Shown piece after piece: positions 11,584 to 22,500 of a stretch of 64,000 nucleotides of DNA (positions within the stretch are counted from its first letter, which is position 1; each line of letters begins with the position of its first letter). Location of the stretch: contig NC_088921.1 in NCBI RefSeq assembly GCF_038396675.1, forward strand, positions 62,902,501 to 62,966,500, written 5' to 3'. This DNA comes from Hydra vulgaris (Eukaryota; Cnidaria; Hydrozoa; Anthoathecata; Hydridae). Below the pieces are notes generated by a model. The model saw only the letters and a list, made by a program, of their open reading frames with translations. It was not told the DNA's origin and did no database searches. Position numbers and translations under genes: made by a program.

Positions 11584-14500
11584 ACAGCTACGCAACGAGC
11601 GCAACATGTTTTTAAAAATTTAACTGACTCATTATATTATAATTTTTAATTTTTTTTTACGTTTACACTCAAATTATCCTTTTTTATTATTATTCACAAA
11701 AAAAATTGGATAAGAAGACAATTTGAGTAAAATAGAAATAAAAGACAGCGGTCAGCTACGCAACGCGCAAAAAAGCTTGTTTTTTTAATTTAAAGTTTGA
11801 ATTATTTTTTCTCCGAATCTATAATTTATTTTTTTATAAAAACGTTTTTTTCTTCAAAAACAATTATTTTATTGAAGTTATATTTATAAAAAATTTTAAT
11901 ATAATATTAATTACACGTCAAATAAAAAGTTTTCAAAAAACTATGCGGTCAGCTACGCAACAATCAGCCACGCAACATGCGAATTTTTATTATAATTCAA
12001 ATTAAAACCCAAAACAAATCTAAAACTATATTTATAGCTTGTATTTAGAAACAATAAAATTTATTTATAAAGTTTATAAAGATAATTTTACATTAAAAGA
12101 AACCTGGACCCCGGGGTGGAGAAGGGGGAGGGGCTTTAAAAGCTTCAATACTCTCACTTTTTTAAATAATGGGGCTAGGGGGTAGGTAATACAATTTCCT
12201 TTTAAATGTACTCTTGATATTTTTATCTGTTCACAACCTTATTATATAAACGTTTTTAACTCAAAGATGTATATAAATACATTCATTTTACTTGCATTTA
12301 CTTTGGAACTTTGATCTTTAGAGCTTTAAAAGCATCAAGTATTTGAACAATAATTGAACAACTAAAATAATTTAAAAAGCAACAACTAGAAGTTCTTTAA
12401 ACTTGTAAGCTGTTATTGTTGATCAAAATGTATTAGGGATAAACTGAATAAACCTTCCGAGCTTAGTTGCGCAAAAAAAGTCACCCCAAGAAAACTTGAA
12501 AAGTATTGAAAATAATAAGTAAGACTTTCAATAGAATAACAATAACAGGTAAAAAAAAACGTTTTAAGAAATCATGCAGTCAGCTTCGCAACAATCAGCT
12601 ACGCAAAACAAATCTAATATTTATTTATGGCTTTTATTAAGAAATTTTTACAGCTTTTTAAGGTGATTTTTAAATTACTTGATCACTGCTAAATGTCTAG
12701 ACCCTTCTAACGCTTTGATATTATGCAATATTTGGCGAAAGCTGCTCACCTACAACGTTACCGTCTAAAACCTGAAAATAATGGCATTTATGCAATTCTT
12801 TAATTTTTTTTGTTTTCTTAAAAAAGGTGATCAAACCAAGAGAGTTGTTTATCTCTAGCTTTTCTTTATCAGTCAGTAATATAACGGTAATTTTTAAATT
12901 GTTTGTTGCGGCTGCCAAATCGCTAGCACTAGAAATTATATATTTTTCAGTTAAAACATTTTTTCTGGCAACACGTTTAACAGTGGCTCCAATTCCATCC
13001 ACAACTCCTTTTCCATGCATTGCAGCAAAGAAATGCCAGTGCATCTTAATTGTATGCTTTTTTTCTAAAATTTTCATTGATGCCAAAATATATTTATTTT
13101 TAAATTGTGATGTTGCGTTGTCACTGAAAATATGAACTTCTGTAATATCGTCTGATAGAAGCTCGATAATTTGATTTATGTTTGGAACAACAGATAATTT
13201 TGTATGACCGCTTGAATCACAAACTAGCGCAAAAGATTTAATTTGACGATGCCAAACTGCACATGTAAATATAGAAATGTGATTTTGACCGAAATGAGCT
13301 GCTTGCGTTTCGTTTTGGTAAATACAAGTATAATTTTCTGCCCAGTCAACTTGAATAACAGCCTTATTTGAGTCTTTTTGAATCGCTGATTCTATATTAA
13401 ATTTAAATACGGACGATTGACTGCTCTTGACATTACAATGAATAATAAACTTTGCACGAATTTCTTTAATATGTGATAATAAAACTGCAATTGTTCCTTC
13501 TTTTTTAACCTTTTCTATTTTGATATACGATTTTGCGTGAGGTTTCTGCCACTGATTCTATGAAACATCTAACTCAAATTGTTCGAACTGAAGTAATAAT
13601 TTATCAAACATATTACAAACAGTACATTCTTTGCAAACGGCATTGAAGCATTGTTTTGTTGGTTTTTCACAAATAAAGTTTAGAATCATAGAGTTTCCCG
13701 TTTTAATTGTAGTGAATATATCTGAACCCCGCGAAAGTGATTCAAGAGCATAACGCATATTTTCATGTAACATGCAAACGCACACGTTATGAGGAATTGA
13801 TGATACACATCGAACGTAAATTGGTCTCAACTGACAAATTTTGACAGGCTTAATTTAATATCTGCATTGTTTAGCTTAAACTCTTCGAAAGCTTCTTTTA
13901 GCGTATATAACATGTGTCGAATTTGAACACGCACCTTTTTTTCTCCTATCACTACAGAAGTATAATCTGCTGTTCTTGGGGATATTCGACTTATTTCATC
14001 GTCGCAATAAAAATTTTGTATAACCACCAAGTCTTTTTCTCGGAGACTGTTTGTTGATTTAGGAATTGAGTAAGTTAATGGTTGAGTTTCATTGAGTAAA
14101 CAACACAACAGTTCCTTTTTCTGAACAAGACTTTTGGGAAGAGAGCGATTCAATTTTTTATATACTTTCCTTTAACTTGCACATTTGCAAATGATAAGTG
14201 ATTTGATTCGAGAGATAAAGATGCGTCTTCTTGACGCAGTCGAAATTTTCTCATTCTTTCTAAACTTTTTAATCTTTCAGCTGCAATTTTTCGAAAATCT
14301 TTTTTCCATCTTTGTCTTCGAAGTCTTTTGGAGTTTTAAATAATTTCTAATTGACTATAAATGTTTTGAAGTTCAAAATAGTTTGGGCAAAACTATTTGT
14401 TGCATTTAAAAAAATTGACAAAATTTGCGACATTTAAATGTTTAGTTTTGGCAGTCAGCCTCGCAACAGGAAGTTGAGTGGGTTTTTTTTAACTATTTGA

Positions 14501-14636
14501 TGCCAATTTTTTTTAATTATTGCAAAACCTTAATATGGCTAATTAGTTGACGTAAATAATCGACAAGGATTTAAAAAAAAAAATTTAAATTGATGAAAAA
14601 AGACAACTTTTCCTTCCCAGCGGTCAGCTACGCATC
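11584..14636 (+). repeat. Eight dispersed GGTCAGCTACGCAAC motifs, one strand only
   Basis: Copies lie at 11584, 11750, 11947, 11962, 12579 and 12593 on the left side of the transposase gene, and at 14452 and 14622 on the right. Two are tightly paired with a 15-bp pitch (11947/11962; 12579/12593 is similar with 14). Every copy is in the plus orientation; none is inverted. The best copies are identical over 15 bases, while flanking sequence is unrelated. They look like binding sites, probably for the element's own transposase. That role is inferred from their location around the gene. Confidence 0.8.
12721..14330 (-). pseudogene. HGKG-type transposase-like protein, nearly intact
   Basis: Minus-strand gene. 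An N-terminal basic region (about 14310-14170, KRLRRQRWKKDFRK) is followed by a Cys-containing segment LRPIYVRCVSS then VCVCMLHEN (about 13825-13765) and KPTKQCFNAVCKECTVC (near 13650), which could bind zinc. The catalytic-like half contains VIQVDWAENYTC (near 13345), SDNATSQFKNKY (near 13110) and WHFFAAMHGKGVVDGIGA (near 13030). The last matches a motif (H-G-K-x-x-x-D-G-x-G-x-x-K-R) that I recall from many cnidarian and insect transposase-like proteins. From 13557 to 12721 the frame is fully open. One TAG at 13558 interrupts it, and single frameshifts lie near 13830 and 14155. Candidate acidic residues are D in VDWAE and SDNA, and a D in VVDGIG. It ends at TAA 12721. Function in transposition is inferred from element structure. 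Confidence 0.7.
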
Positions 14637-14991
14637 ATGATTGTTTAAGAAACTATTTTGCTTATATCGCGTGAAATAATTAAAAATTAAATGTTAGTGC
14701 TTTAACATATTAAACCAGCTTTGCAGCCGACCAATTTAAAACTAATTGGAAAAATTTTGGATCACTACAAGATTTTAAAAAAATAATGAAAGTTAAACAC
14801 TTTTTCTTAAATGAAATTATACTTTTTCCGTTTACTTTAAAATCTATAAATAGCTTGTTCAATTTTTTTTTTTTTTTCTTTAATTATTTTTTTTTAACAT
14901 TTAAGACTATATACTTATAGTAATGGAAAAAAAAATTCATTATTTTTATTTTTTAAAACGAGATTTGTTTTAATAACCGCGTAGAACTCTA

Positions 14992-15011
14992 CATATATAT
15001 ATATGTATATA

Positions 15012-15091
<80 letters not shown>

Positions 15092-15105
15092 TATACATAA
15101 AATTG
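14992..15105. repeat. (TA)n microsatellite
   Basis: TA tract with a few GTATA steps directly at the right end of the HGKG element. Confidence 0.95.
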
Positions 15106-16078
15106 GTACCTAGTCTGATTTTTTTAAATTGCCCAACTATTTGAATATTACATATCATTAGAAAGACCTAAAATCAGTTTGTTAAAGTAGAAAAAATTAT
15201 CAAAAATTGGACAATTCTTCAAAAAGTTTCATTTCACATTACTCAGGATTGGCACCCAAAAACCCAACTTATCGGATTTTAGATCTTAAATTTTTTGTTT
15301 ATAATTATTTTAATCTTAATTAATTTCCATTCACACTCATGATTTTTATGCTGCTCATAAATTATTCTATAAATAAGAATTTTAGTGAATCATAAATGAG
15401 AATTTATTTTATTTGGAGCAGTAATATTTAAACTTAAAGGCTTGAAACAAAGTTGTTTAACAATTTAGTCATCAGCAATTGTGCATCATGACCTTAATGG
15501 TACCTAAATTCTTACAAGCATTTTTGCTTTTTTTTTCCCTAGAAGATTCTTAATTTTGTTCTAAATAATGCTCTAGGATGAGGAAAATCTTTAAATGGAC
15601 TAGCTAGACAATTGTGCAACTGTCATTATAATGATGCAAAATTTGCAGGCATTTGTAAAACTTTCCTTTCTATATTTCTCTACCAATTGGTTCCTGATTT
15701 TGTGCTTTTTACACTATCATTGAATAAGTATGTTGGGTAGCAAATTCTTTTTTAGTTTAAATGTTAGTAGCCTGGCATAAATTCAGGGTTTCATTCAACC
15801 ATTTCTCTGCTTCTTCTTCTTGACTTCATTTAATGTTTTTTTTAAGTAAACAAGTAAAGTTATAAGAGTAGCAAACTTTAAAGATAATATTTTATCTGTA
15901 TTTATTTTAATTTATTCAGATGCAAGTATTGAATTCTTTTTACCATTTTACAGTTACCTTTATTACTTTTAGTTATATTTTGGATCTGTAAAATTGGCCA
16001 GAAAATGATATGAAACCATTGCTTTTTGAAAACCTCTTTAAAATATCATCTTTGTATCGTCTTGGATACTAGGAGCAA

Positions 16079-16860
16079 TTATGAAATCATTACTCTACTC
16101 CAATCATCTTGAATTAGGGTAACATCACAATCATCGTCAAGATCATCTTTCATTATATTGATTAATTCTTCATTTACCTTTACTTCTAAAGATATCTGTT
16201 TTTTTATATATCTATTTGGGGGCTTGCACTCAGGTCTAAATATTTTAAGCAGCTTGGTAGTCAAGTCAAGGTTCTCTACTATGTTAAATGGTATTTATTA
16301 AAAAAATAGCCTTGCAATTTGCAAATCCAGTTTATTCTTTTGATTACTTGTTGTTGTAGTAACAAATTTAGAAATGGATGTTTGTCATTGCATCGTCATT
16401 GCAGTTAAATGAACAATTGACGAATAAGAATAATTGTAATAAATCTTAAACAATCTTGATCATTATTATCCGACTGGTTAGACTTGTTTGACGCTGTAGA
16501 TGTAGATGGCCTTGACTCTAAAACTGATATATCGCTAAATACTTCTGCGAAAGTATTAGCGCATCCTTTTTTCTTTCTTCTAGATTTATCATAATGGATC
16601 CGACTGGTTAGACTTGTTTCTAGATTTATCATAATGGATAGACCTCTTCTAGATTTATCATAATGGATCCGACTATTTAGACTTGTTTGATGCTGTAGAT
16701 GTAGATGGCCTTGACTCTAAAACTGATATATCGCTAAATACTTCTGCGGAATTATTAGCGCATCCTTTTTTCTTTCTTCTAGATTTATTATAATGAATCC
16801 TAACTTTCTATATATTTTAATTATCCTTTCTTTGCAATAATAACATATTACTTATTTTGG
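16079..16860 (-). pseudogene. hAT transposase, N-terminal fragment
   Basis: Minus-strand fragments: CYYCKERI near 16830, possibly the start of a BED-type zinc finger; a Lys/Arg-rich stretch YDKSRRKKKGCANTF (near 16555); a Ser/Thr-rich linker; and CDVTLIQDDWSRVM (near 16100), which matches the hAT signature around the first catalytic Asp (usually LxxDGWS). The catalytic middle and the C-terminal dimerisation part are missing. About 200 bp of the linker is tandemly duplicated (16470-16800). The family call rests on the DDWS motif together with the hAT-like ends. Confidence 0.6.
16470..16800. repeat. Tandem duplication inside hAT remnant
   Basis: A block of about 130 bp (16478-16605) reappears at 16669-16797 with few changes. 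The junction between the copies contains three short copies of CTAGATTTATCATAATGGAT (near 16577, 16620 and 16649), the likely slippage or recombination point. Confidence 0.8.
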
Positions 16861-17222
16861 TTGATCACTTATTATGGTCACTTCATTCTACCCACTAGCC
16901 TAATTTCTTCACTCTGATTAATACTTCGACATGTTAATGTAAACTAAAGACCTATAATCTACTAATATTTTAAATTTAACTGAAAAGATGACTCAATTTA
17001 AAAACAGCTTTATATTAGAAAAATATGCAATCTGACTATTAACTAAGCTTATGTATAAGATTATATAACTTTAAAAAATGAAAAATAGCTTTTAAATAAC
17101 TATAAATTTATCAAACTGTTTTACTTAAGATTTATACCTAACTTTAGCAAAAACCCAATATCCCACCCAAAAACCCAGTTGGGTTGGGTTTTTGCTCAAA
17201 ACCCAGGTGTTTTCCAACCCTG

Positions 17223-17650
<428 letters not shown>

Positions 17651-17990
17651 TTATATACAAATAAATATACTGCACACCTACAACATGCAGGTGTTATTTT
17701 TATAAGATGTCTAAAAGTTGTATGTCAAAAGGCGTAAAAAGACCTTTAAATCAAAGTGGTTAAGAAAATAGTTAAAAGAGGTTTTGACACAGAAAAAACC
17801 GGTATTAAAATTTGATTTAATAATTGCACAGTAATTCTACTCAAGAAACACCCAAAATAAAAGTTTTTTTGGAAAAAGATAATAAATATAACAACAATAA
17901 CTTTTAACACATTTTTTAAAAACTTAAAAAAAAAAAATACAGAAATGAAAATTTCAAAACATAGTCTCAAAAAATTAGTTAGCACAATTT

Positions 17991-18148
17991 GGGCGTTTTA
18001 GCACATAGCGTATAATAGAGGTTCTGAGTTCGATTTCCACCACGTGCCGTGTTTGTCAAGGTTCATGTTTCGGCGTTATAGAGTTGAGAGAAGGTTATAA
18101 CCACAAATGGCCTCCTCATCTCCTCGGCCTTTGGGAGGTGAATTATTA
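17991..18148 (+). mobile_element. tRNA-derived SINE, family 1, copy 1
   Basis: The head has a degenerate pol III A box (TTAGCACATAG, near 17998) and a clear B box GAGTTCGATTTCC (near 18029). The body, including TATAGAGTTGAGAGAAGGTT and a GGCCTCCTC segment, matches the inverted copy at 24915-25105. No poly-A tail is obvious. The shared body rules out two independent chance B boxes. Confidence 0.72.
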
Positions 18149-18990
18149 AAAAAGTATATACATAGAAATAAAAAAAATAACGAATAGTAAAAATACCAAC
18201 CATAGCTGATGTAGATTATCCTTAGGACATCAGAAAGTTTAATAGATATATTAACTTTTTTTGAAATATGTGGAATGTAATTTATATGCAAAATTAAATA
18301 AGTAATATTTTAATAAAATTTACATGGTAACTTTTTAGGTTTACATCAATGAATTGTGCGGTTCGTATAATTTACGAATGGTTGTTCTTAATGAAATTAA
18401 AATTGAAGATAATAACCAATAAAATATTGTCATATCAATTTTGATTAGGTTTGGCACAGTTAAGCCATATGACAAGTTAAGAAAAACTCTAAATTTGATA
18501 ACCGTTTGTTTAACAATTCCATATATTGAAAATTCGATACTTCAAATGCTATAAGTTTTTGTGGAATTGTTTAACAATGATTAGGCGCGATGATATTTTG
18601 AATTTACCGAATGGCATCCCCTTATTTATTCTTCTCTACTTAAAGCACTGGTATTATATCTTTAAATATTGTTAATATAAAATGAAAACCTGAAAGTAAA
18701 TCCCTAATAGTAGATAATTCTCATTCACAATTATCAACCATAAATAACGAAATTTCCAAATTTAACTATTCCAATTTTTTATTACACCTAAAGCTTCTGT
18801 AATAGCAGTAATAGACTCATCTTTGCCTAATAACCAACTACCTGATAGTATGAATTTGCTTTCAAAAATACGCTCTGAACAACAAAGAAATTGCATAGTT
18901 TGTTGCTTAAAATGATGCCTCTAGCAGGCATAAATGATTATCATAGCTGTTAAGAAGATTTTTTGTGCTGCTGATTGGTGCATAAATAGT
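18149..18990. other. AT-rich spacer
   Basis: No gene or repeat that I can support. Confidence 0.5.
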
Positions 18991-20396
18991 CAGGGTCTCC
19001 ACTCGTCTAAAAAAACTGGAATAAATGTTGTTTTTAAAAAACACGCTGGAAACACAAGAAAATTAATGTTCTGAGCTACATTGCTTTGAAATTTTTTTTT
19101 TTAGTAGTGCTGTTTAGCAGCCTAATTTGTGTTGAGTTGTTGATTTTTGAGGGTTATTTTAATTCTTACTAATTTATTTCTTTTAAAGTTTTATGTTTTT
19201 AATTCAGATTTGTATTGTTATTTTATTTAGTATAAATATAAAATTAGTTGAGAAAGTGAAAAAAAGGCGATTTAAAGATGACTGCTCGAGTGATGATAAC
19301 TTTAGAGATTGACTAAAGAAAGTTCTCAAAAGAAGTTACTTTAAGCTAGATGTGTAATTTGCCACAGGTCTATAAAACTCTCTTTAAGTAAGTGCTCTGC
19401 ATTGAGAGATCACGCAAGGAGTTAAGCATATTACAGAACTAAGAAAAGTGAAAAGATTCATAGCGAAACCAATCTCTAAAAGTTATTTTTTATCTTCCTT
19501 TTCTATCTCTAATGAGTCAATTAAAGAAAAACAAATCAATAGACTTGTGTGTCAAAAAACAAGTTGTTATTAAGTCTGAAATTATTTGATAGCTTAAAAA
19601 TGTGAATAGTGGTTTTTCTCTACGTTCAAATGATGATTTAGTCATGTTTTTACAGCTATTTTTCCCGACAATGCTAATGATTCACAATTTCAGATATGTC
19701 GAATTTCATACAAGTTACATCATGTTTTAGCTCCTTATTTCAAATCAGTTTTGTTAGAGATTTTAAAACTGTCAGATATCTATGTATATTCTTCTGATTT
19801 AAATGAGGTGTCACTCAAACTTCTGCAATGAATGTCTATATTAGATTCTGGGATGTTAATAAAAAATCGTGTAAATGCCCTTTATTTTACATCAACTTAT
19901 TTAGGTTATACAACACACCAAGACTTATTAACTCATTTCATGGTTATTGTTAAAATTTTGAAAATAAAAAAGCTATACCAAATTTCAATATATATTCCCA
20001 ATGTCAATCTAATACTTTTCGATGAATTTAGTACAAATTTGACTGAAACTTTTTTATATTTTCTTAATAACATTGTAGCTTGCAGTTTGCACATTGTTTA
20101 TGGCAGTTTAAAAAATGGAGAGGCTGTCAGAGAATAGAATCTAAAAAAAGTTTTGAATACAATTTTTACTATACATGATAGTCCTGAAAGGAGAGAAGAC
20201 TAATAATCTGTTACTGGTTCTTTTGTCTATCTTCTTAACTTCTCACAACAAGGTAACAATTTCTACTGTATTAGTTCCATTCAAAACATAAATTCGCATG
20301 CTTAAGACAATCAACTTATTACATGACATTTGGTTACTGGCAATTATAGCAGGACATATAACATTCGTTATTAAACATCTGATTCGCTGACTGATA

Positions 20397-21675
20397 CAGG
20401 GTGATTCAAAAGTATAAACTTTAAAATTGACTGATACAGGGTGACTGATACAGGGTGAATACGCTGACTGATACAGGGTGAATCAAAAGTATAAACTTTA
20501 AAATTGAATAAAAATTGTAGATCAAATCGGATTATTAAGTCCGATACACCATTTTAAAGATAAATTAAAAGGAAATTGATTGATAAGAATTTATTTTTTA
20601 TTTTTTATCAATATGACCTCCATTTTTTCAATTAATAAATGACATCTTTTTGTAAATTCAAAAACGTTGATTCCAAAGCCGAAGTGTTTATTTTTTGGAT
20701 TTCTTTCGTGATGTTCTCTTTTAAATCATCCAAAGTCTTCGGTAATGGCTTATAAACTTTAGACTTTAGATAAGCCCATAGGAAATAATCACATGGATTG
20801 AGGTCTGGTGATCGTGGAGGCCATTGTTGCTTGGTGATGAATTTCTCCCCAAATTTAATTTGTAACCACTCTTGAACCATATTAGCCGTATGCGGAGTAG
20901 CCCCATCTTGTTGAAAGTAGTAGTTTTAGTGACTCTCAACTCTATAGTGCTTAGGCCAGAAAAAATTTTTAAGCAGATCCAGGTAATTGTGCTGATTTAC
21001 CGTTCCTTCAAAAAAGTAGGGTCCGTAGATTTTTCGGCAGAAAATGGCACACCAAACCAAATCTGTAGTGATCAACCATTTGTGAACATCCTTTTCCAAG
21101 TCCAACCACCATTGAGCAAAAATGACCCTTTTTTCATATTCATGTAGCAATAGTTGATGAGCACTCTGGTACTTATACGGTTTGAGTTGTAAATCTTTGA
21201 GAAGAATATCACGGCAAAGGCTGTATGAAATTTCAACATCAACTGTGGCTTTTCTGATCGACAATGTAGGATCTTCGAAGAAGAGTACTTTCAGCTTATT
21301 TCTGGCATTAATTCGAATGTCTCGCTCATTCCTCGGTTTTGGTGGCAAATCAAGTATTGTTCCGGTTGTATCAAATTTTTTAGATAATTTTGTGATAGCT
21401 GTTGCCGTTGGACATGGTCTGTTCTTAAATTTACTTCTATAAGCTCTCTGAACCAGACTTACGCTCTTCAACTTGACCAATTTTTTTGTTAAAAATATGC
21501 GTTTTTGAATATCGTATCTCATGGCTATGCTGTTATTTTAATTTTTTTGAAATTATTACCATTAAATTTCCTTTTTAATGAGCTTTGTGTAAATGTACTA
21601 TCGCATGTAATGTATTTGCAATCAAAATAATAATTATGTTAATTTAAAGTTTATACTTCTGATTAAATCACCCTG
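20397..21675 (-). mobile_element. mariner-type transposon inserted in hAT remnant
   Basis: Terminal inverted repeats start CAGGGTGATTCAAAAGTATA on the left (20397) and, inverted, CAGGGTGATTTAATCAGAAG on the right (tip 21675), with TA outside both ends. The left end is partly duplicated: the TIR appears at 20397 and again at 20474, with short repeats of CTGATACAGGGTGA between. The element carries one minus-strand transposase and splits the older hAT gene. Confidence 0.88.
20632..21522 (-). pseudogene. mariner-type transposase with one stop and an internal deletion
   Basis: A single minus-strand frame from ATG 21522 to 20632 (297 codons) interrupted only by TAG at 20926. The N-terminal HTH part includes ATAITKLSKKFDTTGTI. 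The catalytic part reads LITTDLVWCAIF (near 21080). Relatives have about 30 residues between LITTD (first Asp) and VWCAIF, so an in-frame deletion removed that stretch. YFQQDGATPHTA (near 20900) holds the second Asp and SPDLNPCDYFLW (near 20800) the third acidic residue, of the mariner DDxD type. The frame is almost clean, so the copy is younger than the hAT gene it interrupts. Confidence 0.88.
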
Positions 21676-22500
21676 TACAAAAGTATTGACAAGAGAATCA
21701 ATATGACTAGATTCGGTATTTGTTTTTATTTTAAGTATGTTGAAAACAAAACAGGTTGATCCTAGTGTGAAAAAATCTCGAATACTGTACCTAATTCCAA
21801 ACAACCAAGATGTAAAAGCTGAGGCAAAAAAAAGGCACTTCATGATCTCTTAATGTGTTCGAAGTTACATATATTTGCTTATAATGCAAATATAGTTGAG
21901 CCTTTTCTGAACAAAAACCAGACAGACTGTCCAATGGTTCCCTTTTTATACTTTGATCTGAAGGAATTATAAATAAAGTTGCTTAAAGTTATTTCAAAAA
22001 CAGATATCCTTAAAAAATGCAGAAGCTAGAGAAGTTTGAAAAATCTGGATATTTTTTTAATTATAATTTATTAACTGATGAAAAGTTTTTGTGACTAATC
22101 TCTATTGAATTATTCAGGATGGAGTTGACAAAATTTTATCACCACAGCAATGTTAATTGGTCTTATCTCAGTTTAAAGGTTTTGTGGATATGAAGTCAAA
22201 GGAATAAAGCAAGAACCGTTTAAGTTTATTCAATGGGTCGACTTGATAATTTTTATTTTCAACGTGGTTGTGTCAGCAATTACATAAAGTTGTCTTTTGT
22301 CAAAAAATTAATTTTAACCCTTATTCATGGTCAGGCTGCTGTTAAGCATGGTTTTTAAATAAACCAATTAACCTCTGTTAAAACCAACATGATGCCTTCA
22401 AGTATTATCCCTCAGATAATTGTGAAAGAACATCTAATTGTCGATCTGCACACAGTACAAATTAAAACACTATTGTTAAAAAATTTTCGATCAGCCCATT

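Larger units (their letters stand above)
11571..14991 (-). mobile_element. 3.4 kb DNA transposon with HGKG-motif transposase
   Basis: Bounded by short terminal inverted repeats TAGAGTTCTAYG (11571-11582 and, inverted, 14980-14991), with TA repeats directly outside both ends. It carries one minus-strand transposase-like gene (12721-14330). On both sides of the gene lie eight same-strand copies of a motif near GGTCAGCTACGCAAC. I recall the protein family as widespread in Hydra and insects but cannot name the superfamily with confidence. The TSD cannot be defined because both flanks are TA repeats (CATATATA is possible). Confidence 0.72.
15244..17222 (-). mobile_element. hAT element remnant
   Basis: Ends resemble a hAT element: CAGGATTGGCACCCAAAAAC on the left (15244) and, inverted, CAGGGTTGGAAAACACCTGG on the right (tip at 17222). 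Flanking octamers ACATTACT and ACATCTTT agree at 5 of 8 positions, so the target duplication is either eroded or absent. The inside carries only the N-terminal part of a transposase, on the minus strand; the catalytic core has been lost. Confidence 0.6.
18991..22500 (+). pseudogene. hAT-like transposase, split by a mariner insertion
   Basis: The left end CAGGGTCTCCACTCG at 18991 is of hAT type. Coding remnants run on the plus strand. A basic N-terminal part begins KKRRFKDD (near 19260). A central block follows with ISYKLHHVLAPYFKS (near 19710) and KNRVNALYFTSTYLG (near 19866). The region IYIPNVNLILFDEF (near 19990) is the equivalent of the MDGPNVN motif. IVACSLHIVYGSLKNGEA (near 20070) matches the hAT CSLH-x-VHG motif. 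After the insertion at 20397-21675 the frame resumes with QTVQWFPF-like sequence near 21930. Near 22330 it reads IHGQAAVKHGF, the C-terminal dimerisation-type motif. Many stops and frameshifts make it inactive. No right terminal repeat was found, so the 3' limit is approximate. Confidence 0.65.
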
